Assembly: GCF_019931755.1 (NCBI RefSeq)
Contig: NZ_CP082918.1
Coordinates: 2,150,001-2,214,000 of the forward strand
DNA: 64,000 nucleotides
Direction: 5' to 3'
Source: Sutcliffiella horikoshii
GTDB lineage: Bacteria > Bacillota > Bacilli > Bacillales > Bacillaceae_I
The stretch's first letter is position 1. Every line of letters begins with the position of its first letter. Below, piece after piece: positions 47,464-55,838 of the stretch. A program made the position numbers and the translations under genes. Below the pieces are notes generated by a model. That model searched no databases and was not told where the DNA came from. It worked only from the letters and a program-made list of their open reading frames with translations.

Positions 47464-48111
47464 ATGGCACAAACACATACCTTTTCAAAAGGAGAAGAAA
47501 TTGCAAATACAGTTACACACGGGATAGGAATATTAACGAGTATTGCAGCACTTGTTTTATTGATTGTGTTCTCTGCAATCAACGGAACCCCCCTTCACCT
47601 GGCTACTTTCATCGTATATGGAATAACCATGTTGATGCTTTACACATCATCGACATTATTACATGCATTGCCTAAAGGAAAAGCTAAGAATGTTTTTGAG
47701 ATTCTTGATCATTCCTCCATTTACTTTTTTATTGCAGGGAGCTACACCCCTATTACCCTCATCCTTATGGATGGTGCTCTAGGCTGGACACTTTTTGGAA
47801 TAGTATGGGGACTGGCTATAGCAGGAACGGTATTTAAAGTGTTTTTTGTGAAAAGGTTTATTTTGGCTTCTACCCTTCTTTATGTATTGATGGGATGGCT
47901 GGCTGTGTTTGGTTGGAGTGATATTACTTCTACTGTGGGCACTGGCGGTATTGCCTTTCTTGTTGCTGGTGGGGTTGTTTATAGTTTAGGAGCGGTTTTT
48001 TATGTGTGGCGGGCTTTTCCGTATCATCATGCGGTTTGGCATGTTTTTGTGTTAGGCGGGACTGTGCTGCATTTCTTTTTTGTTTTGTTATATGTGTTAC
48101 CTATACAATAA
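47464..48111 (+). CDS. hemolysin III / YqfA-YplQ family membrane protein
   Basis: A 215-residue, seven-helix protein of the hemolysin III (PAQR-like) family. Conserved motifs: EEIANTVTHGIG at the start, SSTLLHAL near residue 62, ILDHSSIYFFIAGSYTPI near 80 and HAVWHVFVLGGTVLHFF near the end, with the Ser/His/Asp metal-site residues kept. The name comes from a B. cereus cytolysin; the physiological role in Bacillus is unsettled. ATG at 47464 with GTGAG about nine bases upstream. A terminator follows directly. Confidence 0.88.
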   Translation: MAQTHTFSKGEEIANTVTHGIGILTSIAALVLLIVFSAINGTPLHLATFIVYGITMLMLYTSSTLLHALPKGKAKNVFEILDHSSIYFFIAGSYTPITLILMDGALGWTLFGIVWGLAIAGTVFKVFFVKRFILASTLLYVLMGWLAVFGWSDITSTVGTGGIAFLVAGGVVYSLGAVFYVWRAFPYHHAVWHVFVLGGTVLHFFFVLLYVLPIQ

Positions 48112-48112
48112 C

Positions 48113-48143
48113 AAAAAGCTGTCCAACAAGGACAGCTTTTTTT
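48113..48143 (+). terminator. terminator of the hemolysin III gene
   Basis: AAAAAGCTGTCC pairs with GGACAGCTTTTT around AACAA. Confidence 0.9.
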
Positions 48144-48164
48144 ATACTTAATATTACATCTAAC

Positions 48165-48350
48165 TGTTGATTTCCGTTCCAGACACTTCGCTTTCCATGG
48201 GCGGTCCGGAAGCCTCCTCAGGCTACGCCTTGCGGGGTCTTCCCTGTCCCTTCCTCCCATAGGACAAGGAGGGCTTCGGCAGCTTTTCATCGCACGAAGA
48301 AAATGCGTTAGCATTTTCGAGGAGTCTGCGCGCCTTCCACTCCAATCAAC
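48165..48350 (+). repeat. hairpin repeat unit A with inserted cassette, locus 6
   Basis: Unit A of the CCATGGG/CCCATAGG type, ends GTTGATT and AATCAAC, in the 255-bp gap between convergent genes. A 60-bp insertion at about 48265-48323 carries a perfect AAAATGC-GTTA-GCATTTT hairpin and, read on the minus strand, is nearly identical to the cassette in unit B at 42521-42580. The flanking AGGA is present on both sides. Confidence 0.85.
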
Positions 48351-48366
48351 TTGGCTACTGCATTAA

Positions 48367-49794
48367 TCAGTAGGTCGTAAACCTAAATATTTTTTGTAGG
48401 CGGTACATGGCTTTTTTTACGATAGGCATTTCATCTTTGTAGGTTTCATAAGGGAGAGTGTACATCTCGTCCTCGTTGCTCCATAACCTTAGGAAGTAAT
48501 CGTCCATATCCTTCATTACTTGCTCGTCATTATTGGCGGTTATCTTTATGTCAGTTTCTAAGTTAAGATCATATAGGTTTCTTCTCGTGAAGTTTGCAGA
48601 TCCACCGATAATGGTGGATTCTTCTGCTCGTTTAAAATAGATCATTTTCGGGTGGTATTGCTCACCTTGTGTATTGTACCATCTTAATTCAATGTTTCCT
48701 TGCCCTTCTTCTACCATCTCTGCTGCAACTGGCCTATTGGGAAGACCGATTTTCTGTTGACCGAAGGCATGTTCATTGGGGTCAAGAATTAAATTAACGG
48801 TTACTCCCCGATCTGCAGCGGCAATTAGTTCCTCAATGATCTTTCTTTCAGCCAGATAGAACATCCCTACCCAAATTTCTTCCTTATCTTTGGATTTTTT
48901 TATTTCCTCCAGAACATGGTCTAATATTTTTCTTTCGGTTAACAGCTGAACTGCAATATCACCTTCTTCTGCCTGTCCGGTGTATTTCGGTAAAGTGCCT
49001 CCCCCTGAAAAATCAAGGATTGCCTGTTCTGTTTTTAAAATATCACCGATGATGTTTCCAGACACTTCAAAAGCTGTATTGGAGTGGAGTCCGCTTGCAT
49101 CGTGTGGATTTGCTGACGAGATGATGGCAGTTTTATCTGTCGCTATTACCTTTCGGTGGTTAGCTTTAATATTTAAGAGTTTTAGATAGGAGCGCACGGT
49201 TGTCTCAGGTGCATCTTTAGCCATCGGATTTTTGATCCAACCTGAACCACCTTGACCGAACCATTGAAAAAACACTCGCCAGACACCAGAATAAAGCGGA
49301 TTGGAATCCCGTAAAACCTTTACATTTGTTTCAATTACTCTAATTCCATTATCCTCGAGGGTTGAGAGCTCTTCCGCTTCATGTGACCCGTAAGTCGTAT
49401 TGATTTCATCTGTTATGAATACAATGTCTAAATCTGGGTTTTCTTTCTTTTTGGAAATAAGACTTTCCTTTAAATTGGAGCTTAATGGAGGATAATCCAT
49501 TTCACCATCATGATATCCATTAAATAAAAACATGTCTATTACGATAAATTCTTCTGCCTCATCAATCACTTCATAAATACGGTCAAATATCGCATGTTCT
49601 TTCTGAAGGTTATCCTTTTCACCGTAAGTAATATCATAGAGGAAATCCACTTCTGAAACGTTGTGAACCTCTCCTTCAAAGGATACACCTTGAGGCAAAG
49701 GCTTATAACTGTGATAAACGCTGGTTAGTATAACAATAGTAATAAGTATAAGGATAAATATCAGCATTTTATTTTTCTTTATATAGTTTTTCAT
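48367..49794 (-). CDS. phospholipase D-like (cardiolipin synthase-type) protein
   Basis: A 475-residue membrane-anchored PLD-superfamily protein. Residues 9-28 are one membrane segment. The first HKD-type motif is NHRKVIATDKTAIISSANPHD near residue 205 and the second is YHPKMIYFKRAEESTIIGGSANFTRRN near 385, so both catalytic halves are intact. It may transfer phosphatidyl groups or hydrolyse a phosphodiester outside the membrane. The single N-terminal segment and sequence differ from standard two-helix cardiolipin synthases. ATG at 49794 follows AGGGGGA. Hairpin repeats lie on both sides of the gene. Confidence 0.85.
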   Translation of the reverse strand: MKNYIKKNKMLIFILILITIVILTSVYHSYKPLPQGVSFEGEVHNVSEVDFLYDITYGEKDNLQKEHAIFDRIYEVIDEAEEFIVIDMFLFNGYHDGEMDYPPLSSNLKESLISKKKENPDLDIVFITDEINTTYGSHEAEELSTLEDNGIRVIETNVKVLRDSNPLYSGVWRVFFQWFGQGGSGWIKNPMAKDAPETTVRSYLKLLNIKANHRKVIATDKTAIISSANPHDASGLHSNTAFEVSGNIIGDILKTEQAILDFSGGGTLPKYTGQAEEGDIAVQLLTERKILDHVLEEIKKSKDKEEIWVGMFYLAERKIIEELIAAADRGVTVNLILDPNEHAFGQQKIGLPNRPVAAEMVEEGQGNIELRWYNTQGEQYHPKMIYFKRAEESTIIGGSANFTRRNLYDLNLETDIKITANNDEQVMKDMDDYFLRLWSNEDEMYTLPYETYKDEMPIVKKAMYRLQKIFRFTTY

Positions 49795-49846
49795 CTTGTT
49801 CCCCCTAAAATAGTGGCGAAAGACCAACTAATCTTTCGTAAAAACC

Positions 49847-49976
49847 GCTGTTGATTTCCGCAAATGGCTTCGCTTTCCGCGGGGCGACCTTGAGCCTCCT
49901 CGCTTCGCTGCGGGGTCTCAACATTGTCGCTTCTCCCCCGCTGGAGTCTTCGCCTTTTGCTCCAATCAACAGCTAG
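49847..49976 (+). repeat. hairpin repeat unit B alone, locus 7
   Basis: The only solitary B unit. Outer arms GCTGTTGATT/AATCAACAGC, then GCAAATGGC with the imperfect partner GCCTTTTGC, then GCGAC/GTCGC and TTGAG/CTCAA. It lies between two minus-strand genes. Confidence 0.85.
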
Positions 49977-49986
49977 AATTCTTTAG

Positions 49987-51099
49987 TTAATCAACCGATA
50001 GGTCTAGTTTGATCAGCTGGTCATCTTCTGGGACAGGGTTTCCTCTCCCATCTGTGTTGTTGGTTATAAAATAAATGGAATCCCCCTCCTTCCATACATC
50101 TCTAATTCGTCCATTGTCTTTCCAAAGTATAGATTGTTGCTTAGAGCTAATGTCAAATGCTCTTACCATTTCACCCCTTAAGCTTGCTGCAAACAGGATT
50201 CCGTTCTCAACGACAATGCCAGATGGTGCCCAAGTATCAGTCCTAGAGTGAAACAGAGGCGCTTCTACCCCATCAGCATGGTCATCTCCTGTATAAGTTG
50301 GCCATCCATAGTTCTTGCCTTTTTTTATAATATTGATTTCATCGAATGCGGAAGGGCCATGCTCTGATTCATACATCTCACCGGTTTCTTTATCCCAAGC
50401 TAACCCTTGAGGATTTCGGTGGCCGTAACTGTATACATAGGAACCTGGAAACGGATTATCCTCGGGAACAGTACCATCCAGATTCATGCGGAGAATACTG
50501 CCAGTGAGCAACTCTTTATTTTGTGCAGACTCAGGTTCATTGGCATCTCCGGCAGTTACATATAACTTGTCATCAGGTCCGATTTTTACCCGTCCACCAT
50601 TGTGATAAATTGCTCCATCGATGTCTTCCAAGAGAACTCCTGTTTCCTTCCATTCTGTTCCGTCATACTTCAACGTTACAATCCTATTCTTCACTTTCTC
50701 TTCCGTTCCATATGTATGATAGGCAAACGCGAGTCCGTTCTCTTGAAAGTCAGGATGTAGTTCCATACCGAGCAATCCACCCTCACCATAGACCAATAAC
50801 GGTTTATCCAGCTGTATATCTTCCCTTTTCATACCTTCTTTATCTATCTTCACTATCTTACCTGCTCTTTCTGTAATAAAAAATGTATCTCCTGATTTAG
50901 TGATGGACCAAGGCACGTTTAATTTGGTCGCCATTACTTCTTTATTAGTAATGCTAAATTGTTCATCCTTTACATCCTTGTCAGGTGATGTGTTCGTTTC
51001 TAGTACTTCTTTATTACTTTCATTTTCCGGTTCCACCCCAGAAGTACAACCTGCTAAAAACAGACACAGCAAGGCAATAGTTAACATGAATTTTTTCAA
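49987..51099 (-). CDS. PQQ-dependent sugar dehydrogenase-like lipoprotein
   Basis: A 370-residue exported lipoprotein (signal peptide with lipobox FLAGC near residue 18) carrying a six-bladed beta-propeller of the soluble glucose/aldose sugar dehydrogenase family. Typical motifs are VPWSI near 64, GEGGLLGMELHPDF near 105, YHNGGRVKIGPDDKLYVTAGDA near 165, YGHRNPQGLAWD near 225 and SEHGPSAFDEINII near 245. Whether it binds PQQ is unproven in Bacillus. The TTG at 51099 is preferred, with AGGGGTGA six bases upstream; a GTG nine bases earlier lies on that site. Confidence 0.87.
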   Translation of the reverse strand: MKKFMLTIALLCLFLAGCTSGVEPENESNKEVLETNTSPDKDVKDEQFSITNKEVMATKLNVPWSITKSGDTFFITERAGKIVKIDKEGMKREDIQLDKPLLVYGEGGLLGMELHPDFQENGLAFAYHTYGTEEKVKNRIVTLKYDGTEWKETGVLLEDIDGAIYHNGGRVKIGPDDKLYVTAGDANEPESAQNKELLTGSILRMNLDGTVPEDNPFPGSYVYSYGHRNPQGLAWDKETGEMYESEHGPSAFDEINIIKKGKNYGWPTYTGDDHADGVEAPLFHSRTDTWAPSGIVVENGILFAASLRGEMVRAFDISSKQQSILWKDNGRIRDVWKEGDSIYFITNNTDGRGNPVPEDDQLIKLDLSVD

Positions 51100-51163
51100 A
51101 AAAGTCACCCCTCTACTCTTTTCCCCTCATCTTTCAAGTCTAATCCAATTTACGAAGTAAAAT

Positions 51164-51194
51164 ACAAAAAAAACAAGACGTTTTTCCGCCTTGT
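51164..51194 (-). terminator. terminator of the DUF6501-like gene
   Basis: On the minus strand ACAAGGCG pairs with CGTCTTGT, followed by eight T. Confidence 0.85.
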
Positions 51195-51206
51195 CTCTCC
51201 GTTCGC

Positions 51207-51410
51207 TTATGCTTTTTCAAAATAGGTTTTATAATATCCGCCAATATGGCCGCTGTTGTCTTTTACGAAAATAAACTCTTCCGTTTCATTTTTCACTTCG
51301 TACGTTTTTCCAACAGTCAGCATATTGCTCACTAGATATTTTTTTGCATCTGTATGTACACACTTTACATGCTGTACAGTCTCTTTTTTATCCCAAGAAT
51401 TATGTATCAT
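51207..51410 (-). CDS. small DUF6501-like protein, 67 aa
   Basis: A 67-residue soluble protein (MIHNSWDKKETVQHVKCVH...). The sequence is a run of beta strands (KTYEVKNETEEFIFVKDNSGHIGGYYK) like an SH3-type small barrel. It resembles a small Bacillus family that I recall as DUF6501; this naming is from memory. The ATG at 51410 has GGAGGTG eight bases upstream; ten earlier codons contain the ribosome site. Its own terminator follows. Confidence 0.65.
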   Translation of the reverse strand: MIHNSWDKKETVQHVKCVHTDAKKYLVSNMLTVGKTYEVKNETEEFIFVKDNSGHIGGYYKTYFEKA

Positions 51411-51511
51411 TTGCTTTGCACCTCCACAGTTATCTCTCAACTATTTTACCTCATCTTTTATTAATGAACAAACACAACCGTTTCCTCATATGATTAGATG
51501 AGGTGAAAATG

Positions 51512-52213
51512 ATGAGCAATAAAGCGTATACGGATCTACTTGCTTTCCTTGGGATTGGTGGTGCTCACCCTGGAGGGTTGGAGCTTACAAAAACCATTCT
51601 CTTAAATGAAAATCTTGAAGATAAGAAGTTGCTTGAAATTGGGTGCGGAACAGGACAAACGTCAATGTTCCTCCATGCTATGAATATAGATGTTACACCC
51701 GTAGACAACCACCCTATAATGATTGATAAAGCCAACAATAGATTTGCAGAACAGCAAGCAGGGATAACTGCCCTACAAATGGATATTGAAAAAACAGAGT
51801 TTAAAGGTAGCACTTTTGATTTTATACTTTCTGAATCTGTACTATCTTTTACCGATACAAACAAAACACTTCCTGAGTTGTTTCGATTGCTGAAGGAGGA
51901 CGGTGTTCTGTTAGCATTTGAGATGACGAAGAAAGGTACCATGCCCCTTGAATTGGAAGACAGAATGAAGCAATTCTATAATATGCCAAGAATACTCAGT
52001 AAAAACGAATGGAAAGAAACTCTTAAACATCACGGGTTTAATAAAGTAGAAATATCTCCTCTTCCTTTAGGAGAAATAGAACCCTCCGAGCCGGAAATCA
52101 ACCCTTCTGAAGTAATAGAAGATATGTACTTTGAAGTGATGCATGAGCATGAAAAGCTAACATATGAATCGCAGGAACATGTTGAATTGACTATCATACG
52201 AGCACAACGGTAA
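51512..52213 (+). CDS. class I SAM-dependent methyltransferase
   Basis: A 233-residue methyltransferase with a Rossmann-type domain: LLEIGCGTGQTSMFL (motif I, SAM binding) near residue 37, TPVDNHPIMIDKA (acidic end of strand 2) near 60, ALQMDIEKTEF near 85 and FDFILSESVLSF near 103. The substrate is unknown; the closest general class is UbiE/Coq5-like small-molecule methyltransferases. The ATG at 51512 gives a six-base distance to GAGGTG; the ATG at 51509 is too close. Divergent from the small DUF6501-like gene. Confidence 0.85.
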   Translation: MSNKAYTDLLAFLGIGGAHPGGLELTKTILLNENLEDKKLLEIGCGTGQTSMFLHAMNIDVTPVDNHPIMIDKANNRFAEQQAGITALQMDIEKTEFKGSTFDFILSESVLSFTDTNKTLPELFRLLKEDGVLLAFEMTKKGTMPLELEDRMKQFYNMPRILSKNEWKETLKHHGFNKVEISPLPLGEIEPSEPEINPSEVIEDMYFEVMHEHEKLTYESQEHVELTIIRAQR

Positions 52214-52238
52214 AAAGCTGGAGCTACTTATGTATGCT

Positions 52239-52709
52239 TCAGCTTTCTTTTGTTACGTTTTGACCTTGCTCAATAAAGTCTTCCCTACATACGATGGAAA
52301 TTCCATTCTTCTTCCCAAACAGATGTAATTGATCATACATATTATCAGGTTTAAAATTTATTAATCGAATCGGAAAAAGTTTATCTGTATAAATGAATGC
52401 TCCCCTTGCTGACCATCCCACTCGTTTAAAGACCATTTTCCTTATGTCACTGGGAACGATTTTTTTTGAATAAAACGGATGACCTAAAAACAGTATGTCG
52501 TAATACACGCTTGTTTCATCCAACTTTATTTCATATCGAATGAAGTAGGAAAACAAGATAATCATTCCTATGGAGAGCTGCACTATTCCTCTTCCATAGT
52601 GAGCTTGCAACATTTGATAGGTTCCTTGGATCAACATCAAGGATAATATAAAGCTGTGGACTGCTGTCGGGTACTTTGCTATATAGCGCAATACAACATC
52701 TCCCATCAA
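52239..52709 (-). CDS. membrane protein with two N-terminal helices, 156 aa
   Basis: Unrecognised. Two hydrophobic segments (about residues 17-33 and 41-57) are followed by a soluble beta-rich part (YEIKLDETSVYYDILFLG, KMVFKRVGWSARGAF) resembling the bacterial PH-like domain of YdbS/YcxB-type proteins. The start is uncertain: the frame opens with TTG-ATG at 52709-52704 without a good ribosome site, and a TTG at 52691 has GGGAG about nine bases upstream. Convergent with the methyltransferase gene. Confidence 0.6.
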   Translation of the reverse strand: MMGDVVLRYIAKYPTAVHSFILSLMLIQGTYQMLQAHYGRGIVQLSIGMIILFSYFIRYEIKLDETSVYYDILFLGHPFYSKKIVPSDIRKMVFKRVGWSARGAFIYTDKLFPIRLINFKPDNMYDQLHLFGKKNGISIVCREDFIEQGQNVTKES

Positions 52710-52920
52710 TTTTAATTAGGTTATACTTGGCGTAATGAACTTATTTTCCCACCTTTATCCCAACATTATCCTCTTAATTGTGAAATGTAGGTAATATCTA
52801 CAATATATATCATCCCATGCCAACATTTATACAGTGAAATAGTTGTATATACTTGTTACGATATTTTCTAGAGCGTCCGAGAGTTGATGATTATACACAA
52901 CACAAGGAGGAATTTTTTCT

Positions 52921-53508
52921 ATGAAAAAACTTATTGCAATCTCTACTGCAGCTGTAGCATTGTTTGCCGGAACAGGATTTGATGCACAAGCAGCTGGTTC
53001 ACATAAAGTAAAATCAGGCGATACACTTTGGAATATAGGTAAGACTTACGGAGTTTCCGTTAAGGAAATGCAAGAATTAAACAATAAAAACAACCATCTA
53101 ATTTTCCCTGGAGAAGCTTTACAACTCCCGGAAAAAGTATCAAAGGAAGATAAAGAATTGTTGGCACGTCTTGTACATGCGGAATCTAAAGGTGAGCCGT
53201 ATGAAGGTAAAGTTGCTGTGGCAACAGTTGTCTTAAATCGTGTTGATAGTGAGCAATTCCCTGACTCTATCAAAGAAGTCGTGTATGAAACGACTGCTGG
53301 TGGAATTTATCAGTTCTCACCAGTTGGAAATGGTCAAATTGATAAAGCCGCAGATGAAGAAGCATTAAAAGCTGTGGAAGAAGCCATTGCATTCCGCGGA
53401 GATGGCAACAACTCCCTTTACTTCTTTAACCCTGACAAAACAAGTGATGAATGGATTCGTACAAGAAAAGTAACGAAGACAATTGGTAATCACGTATTTG
53501 CACAATAA
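52921..53508 (+). CDS. secreted LysM + SleB/CwlJ-type cell wall hydrolase (YkvT-like)
   Basis: A 195-residue exported protein. A signal peptide (residues 1-24, cleavage after AQA) is followed by a LysM domain (HKVKSGDTLWNIGKTYGVSV, to about residue 70) and a Hydrolase_2 domain (ARLVHAESKGEPYEGKVAVATVVLNRV with the catalytic-Glu region, then GGIYQFSPV). Relatives SleB and CwlJ are lytic transglycosylases for spore cortex; YkvT is the Bacillus homologue with LysM. ACAAGGAGGAA precedes the ATG. In B. subtilis ykvT neighbours ykvS, and a YkvS-like gene converges here, which supports the naming. Confidence 0.88.
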   Translation: MKKLIAISTAAVALFAGTGFDAQAAGSHKVKSGDTLWNIGKTYGVSVKEMQELNNKNNHLIFPGEALQLPEKVSKEDKELLARLVHAESKGEPYEGKVAVATVVLNRVDSEQFPDSIKEVVYETTAGGIYQFSPVGNGQIDKAADEEALKAVEEAIAFRGDGNNSLYFFNPDKTSDEWIRTRKVTKTIGNHVFAQ

Positions 53509-53515
53509 CTATAAG

Positions 53516-53552
53516 AAAAAAAGGCACCGGATTTATGTCCGGTGCCTTTTTC
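53516..53552 (+). terminator. bidirectional terminator
   Basis: AAAAAGGCACCGGA pairs perfectly with TCCGGTGCCTTTTT between convergent genes. Confidence 0.92.
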
Positions 53553-53557
53553 ATTAT

Positions 53558-53749
53558 TTATAGCGCTTTGTAGTTTTTATGGTTGATAACGGTACGAATA
53601 GGTTCGCCAGTATTAGGGTTTTTGCCGAGTTCAACGATTACCGAGCTGTCTCTGACAACAATAACCGTACCTTTACTACCTTTTTTTGACCCTTTATTAA
53701 TTTGAATCGTATCTCCTACTTGAACGTTTACTGCTTTTGTTTCTTCCAT
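53558..53749 (-). CDS. DUF2187/KOW-motif protein (YkvS-like)
   Basis: A 63-residue protein with a KOW-type segment (VGDTIQINKGSKKGSKGTVIVVRDSSVIVELG), like the RNA- or protein-binding KOW modules of NusG and ribosomal proteins. It matches B. subtilis YkvS (DUF2187) in size and sequence style, and lies beside the YkvT-like gene as in that species. Function unknown. The ATG follows AAGGTGGAG. Confidence 0.82.
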   Translation of the reverse strand: MEETKAVNVQVGDTIQINKGSKKGSKGTVIVVRDSSVIVELGKNPNTGEPIRTVINHKNYKAL

Positions 53750-53775
53750 GTTCGAACTCCACCTTTTTTAATTCT

Positions 53776-54669
53776 TTATTCTCTTCTATCCTTATTATCC
53801 CCAATGGCTGATAAATATCTTTTAATATGTGTAAAAGTTATATCCCTAATTATTGCCGTTTCATTGAAAAGTTGATGGTTACCTCCATCGATAAGAACAC
53901 ACGTTGAATTTGGGTATTTTTTAAAAATAAAACTTACATTATATCTCCAATCAACTGTCGTGTCTTTATTTCCCTGAATGATAAATAGGGGTTTCTCACT
54001 CCCTGAAAGTTGTTCAGACAGACTGCCGTTCCACCGGTCTAGAGATTGAAGCCATCCTATAGGTAGTCTGGTAAATTGAAGCGGATCCCTTTTCACAAGT
54101 GCTATGTACTCTGGGTCTGAAGAGTTCTTTCTAAATGTTCTTTTAAAATTAAATTTTTTCTCCCCAATGAGTTTAACACCAAATTTTGAAAATGACCACA
54201 AATATGGCTGAATCAAGGGTGCAACTAGAATAATTTTGTCAAATGAGCATTCATACTCGTTCATGTAAGTTAATATGATGGCAGCACCGGTACTATGTCC
54301 GATTATTGACCATCTTTTATGAGTTATTCCCTTTTGTAAGAGGTGACAATGGACGGCATGTAGGACCTGGATATACTCAGAGAAATCTTTAATATCTCCC
54401 CGGTCTCCTCTTGAGTGACCATGGCCCGGCAAGTCAAAAGTGATAACGCCGTATCCATCAGAAACTAATGTATGAATGATCTTGGAAAGTGCTCCTGAAT
54501 GGTCAAGATAACCGTGAACTATGGTGACTAGTCCCTTATTTTTTTCCGGTAAAAAAGTCTGTATGAAGATTTCGTGGTGTTCGTGGGTAATCATTTCACC
54601 AGTATGTATGGTAACCAATGTATCCAAACCATAGAAATGTAAATATTCTTCCCTGTTATACGTAACCAT
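53776..54669 (-). CDS. alpha/beta hydrolase, lysophospholipase-like
   Basis: A 297-residue serine hydrolase of the Hydrolase_4 (monoglyceride lipase/lysophospholipase) group. The nucleophile elbow is IIGHSTGAAI near residue 117; VTIVHGYLDHSG gives the oxyanion HG motif near 50, GHGHSRGDRGDI follows, and IIQGNKDTTVDW and DGGNHQLFNE supply the acid and His. The substrate is unknown. The ATG at 54669 has GAGGT five bases upstream; the ATG at 54690 lacks a ribosome site. It starts just upstream of the YkvS-like gene. Confidence 0.85.
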   Translation of the reverse strand: MVTYNREEYLHFYGLDTLVTIHTGEMITHEHHEIFIQTFLPEKNKGLVTIVHGYLDHSGALSKIIHTLVSDGYGVITFDLPGHGHSRGDRGDIKDFSEYIQVLHAVHCHLLQKGITHKRWSIIGHSTGAAIILTYMNEYECSFDKIILVAPLIQPYLWSFSKFGVKLIGEKKFNFKRTFRKNSSDPEYIALVKRDPLQFTRLPIGWLQSLDRWNGSLSEQLSGSEKPLFIIQGNKDTTVDWRYNVSFIFKKYPNSTCVLIDGGNHQLFNETAIIRDITFTHIKRYLSAIGDNKDRRE

Positions 54670-54794
54670 AGCTGACCTCTTTTCACTCATGAAGCACTTA
54701 TTCTTATCTTACCTTATTTAAGAACAAAAATCCGAATAATTCCCTTCCTCTTGATGAAACATATAGGTAAATATGATGAAAGAGGTGTAGAGAA

Positions 54795-55331
54795 TTGAAA
54801 ATTAAAGGATTTTTAGTAACTGGCCTTGTCATGACGATGGTGATGACAGGTTGTGGAAATGTAGATGATTATGGTACTGCAAGAAATGACAATCCTGATG
54901 ATGCTCTAAATGTAAATTACGATAACATGGGGCGTTATAATAGGAATGTAAGAAATGGCGACATCAACCCACGTAGAGTTAATGAGACAAATGAACCAAG
55001 ACTTGAAGTGGCGGATGAAGCTACAAAACATATTACTGATCTAAAAGAGGTAGAATCCTGCAGTGTTCTCGTTACTAATCGAAATGCTTATGTGGCAGCT
55101 GTGTTAGAAGGGAAAGGTAAGAAGGAATTAACGAAAGATGTGGAAAAGAAGATTGCAGACCAGGTGCGTAAATCAGACGGTAGCATCCGCAATGTATATG
55201 TTTCTGTAAACCCAGAATTCGTCGATCGTATGGAAGGCTATACGAATGATATTAGAGACGGCAGACCGGTTGCTGGAATCTTTGATGAGTTTACGGAAGT
55301 AGTGCAACGTTTATTCCCGACTTCTAGGTAA
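54795..55331 (+). CDS. YhcN/YlaJ-family sporulation lipoprotein
   Basis: A 178-residue lipoprotein. The lipobox MTGC lies at residues 17-20 after a short signal. The YhcN/YlaJ domain covers about 70-165: LEVADEATKHITDLKEVESCSVLVTNRNAYVAAVLEGKG, then KIADQVRKSDGSIRNVYVSVNPEFVDRM. Family members are spore inner-membrane or forespore lipoproteins linked to germination. The N-terminal stretch is rich in Asn/Asp/Arg. A TTG start has AGAGGTG seven bases upstream. A terminator follows. Confidence 0.87.
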   Translation: MKIKGFLVTGLVMTMVMTGCGNVDDYGTARNDNPDDALNVNYDNMGRYNRNVRNGDINPRRVNETNEPRLEVADEATKHITDLKEVESCSVLVTNRNAYVAAVLEGKGKKELTKDVEKKIADQVRKSDGSIRNVYVSVNPEFVDRMEGYTNDIRDGRPVAGIFDEFTEVVQRLFPTSR

Positions 55332-55355
55332 TGCAGGAGATAAATTTGCATCAGT

Positions 55356-55388
55356 AAAAACCCAGATTTAACGGTCTGGGTTTTTATT
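55356..55388 (+). terminator. terminator of the YhcN-like gene
   Basis: AAAAACCCAGA pairs with TCTGGGTTTTT. Confidence 0.9.
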
Positions 55389-55406
55389 TTTTATGAATAT
55401 AGTCCA

Positions 55407-55838
55407 TCACTTCAATTGTTCCTTCATCCCATGCCAAACATAGTATACCTCATCTGCAAGTTTTGCGGCATCTTGAGAGAACCATCCCGCAAGATCACGA
55501 AGTCTCCTTTCCTGTTTCTCCACAGGGACAATCCCGCGGCCCATTTCCAGCATGATTAGAACTATTCCTTTGCCCCTCTTACGTTCCTCCTCTTTCAACT
55601 CCAAAAGAAATGAATAAAAAAATTGCCGAATGGAATCATCATCTTGTTCCAATGGTAGAGCATTCATTATCCACTGTTCCCAGCCTTCTAAAACTAATGA
55701 TGTATCGCTCTCCCACTGGGATTTCCAGTCGGTCATGCTATGTTCATCGTACGCAGAAACCCAGCTTAGTTCCTCAGAATGAAGGGTTCTTACTGTAGAT
55801 CTTTTCCCACTGAAGGCACCACCGATAATGAGTTGCAC
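55407..55838 (-). CDS. CobU-like protein with degenerate P-loop
   Basis: A 143-residue homologue of adenosylcobinamide kinase. Its end (EMGRGIVPVEKQERRLRDLAGWFSQDAAKLADEV) is the canonical CobU C-terminus (GIVP, R-R-x-R-D-x-A-G, Q-x3-A-x3-D-V). The P-loop is altered, GGAFSGKR with Arg where Ser/Thr is usual, and the middle region with the guanylylated His is absent. It is the last gene of the cobalamin operon and overlaps the phosphatase gene by 49 bases. A GTG at 55838 with GGGGGAG five bases upstream is the chosen start. It may act with, or regulate, the other CobU (inference). Confidence 0.7.
   Translation of the reverse strand: MQLIIGGAFSGKRSTVRTLHSEELSWVSAYDEHSMTDWKSQWESDTSLVLEGWEQWIMNALPLEQDDDSIRQFFYSFLLELKEEERKRGKGIVLIMLEMGRGIVPVEKQERRLRDLAGWFSQDAAKLADEVYYVWHGMKEQLK

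Noticed and set aside
48027..48314. Minus-strand frame of 95 residues overlapping hemolysin III and a repeat
   Set aside because: It runs through the repeat and antisense to a conserved gene, without a ribosome site.
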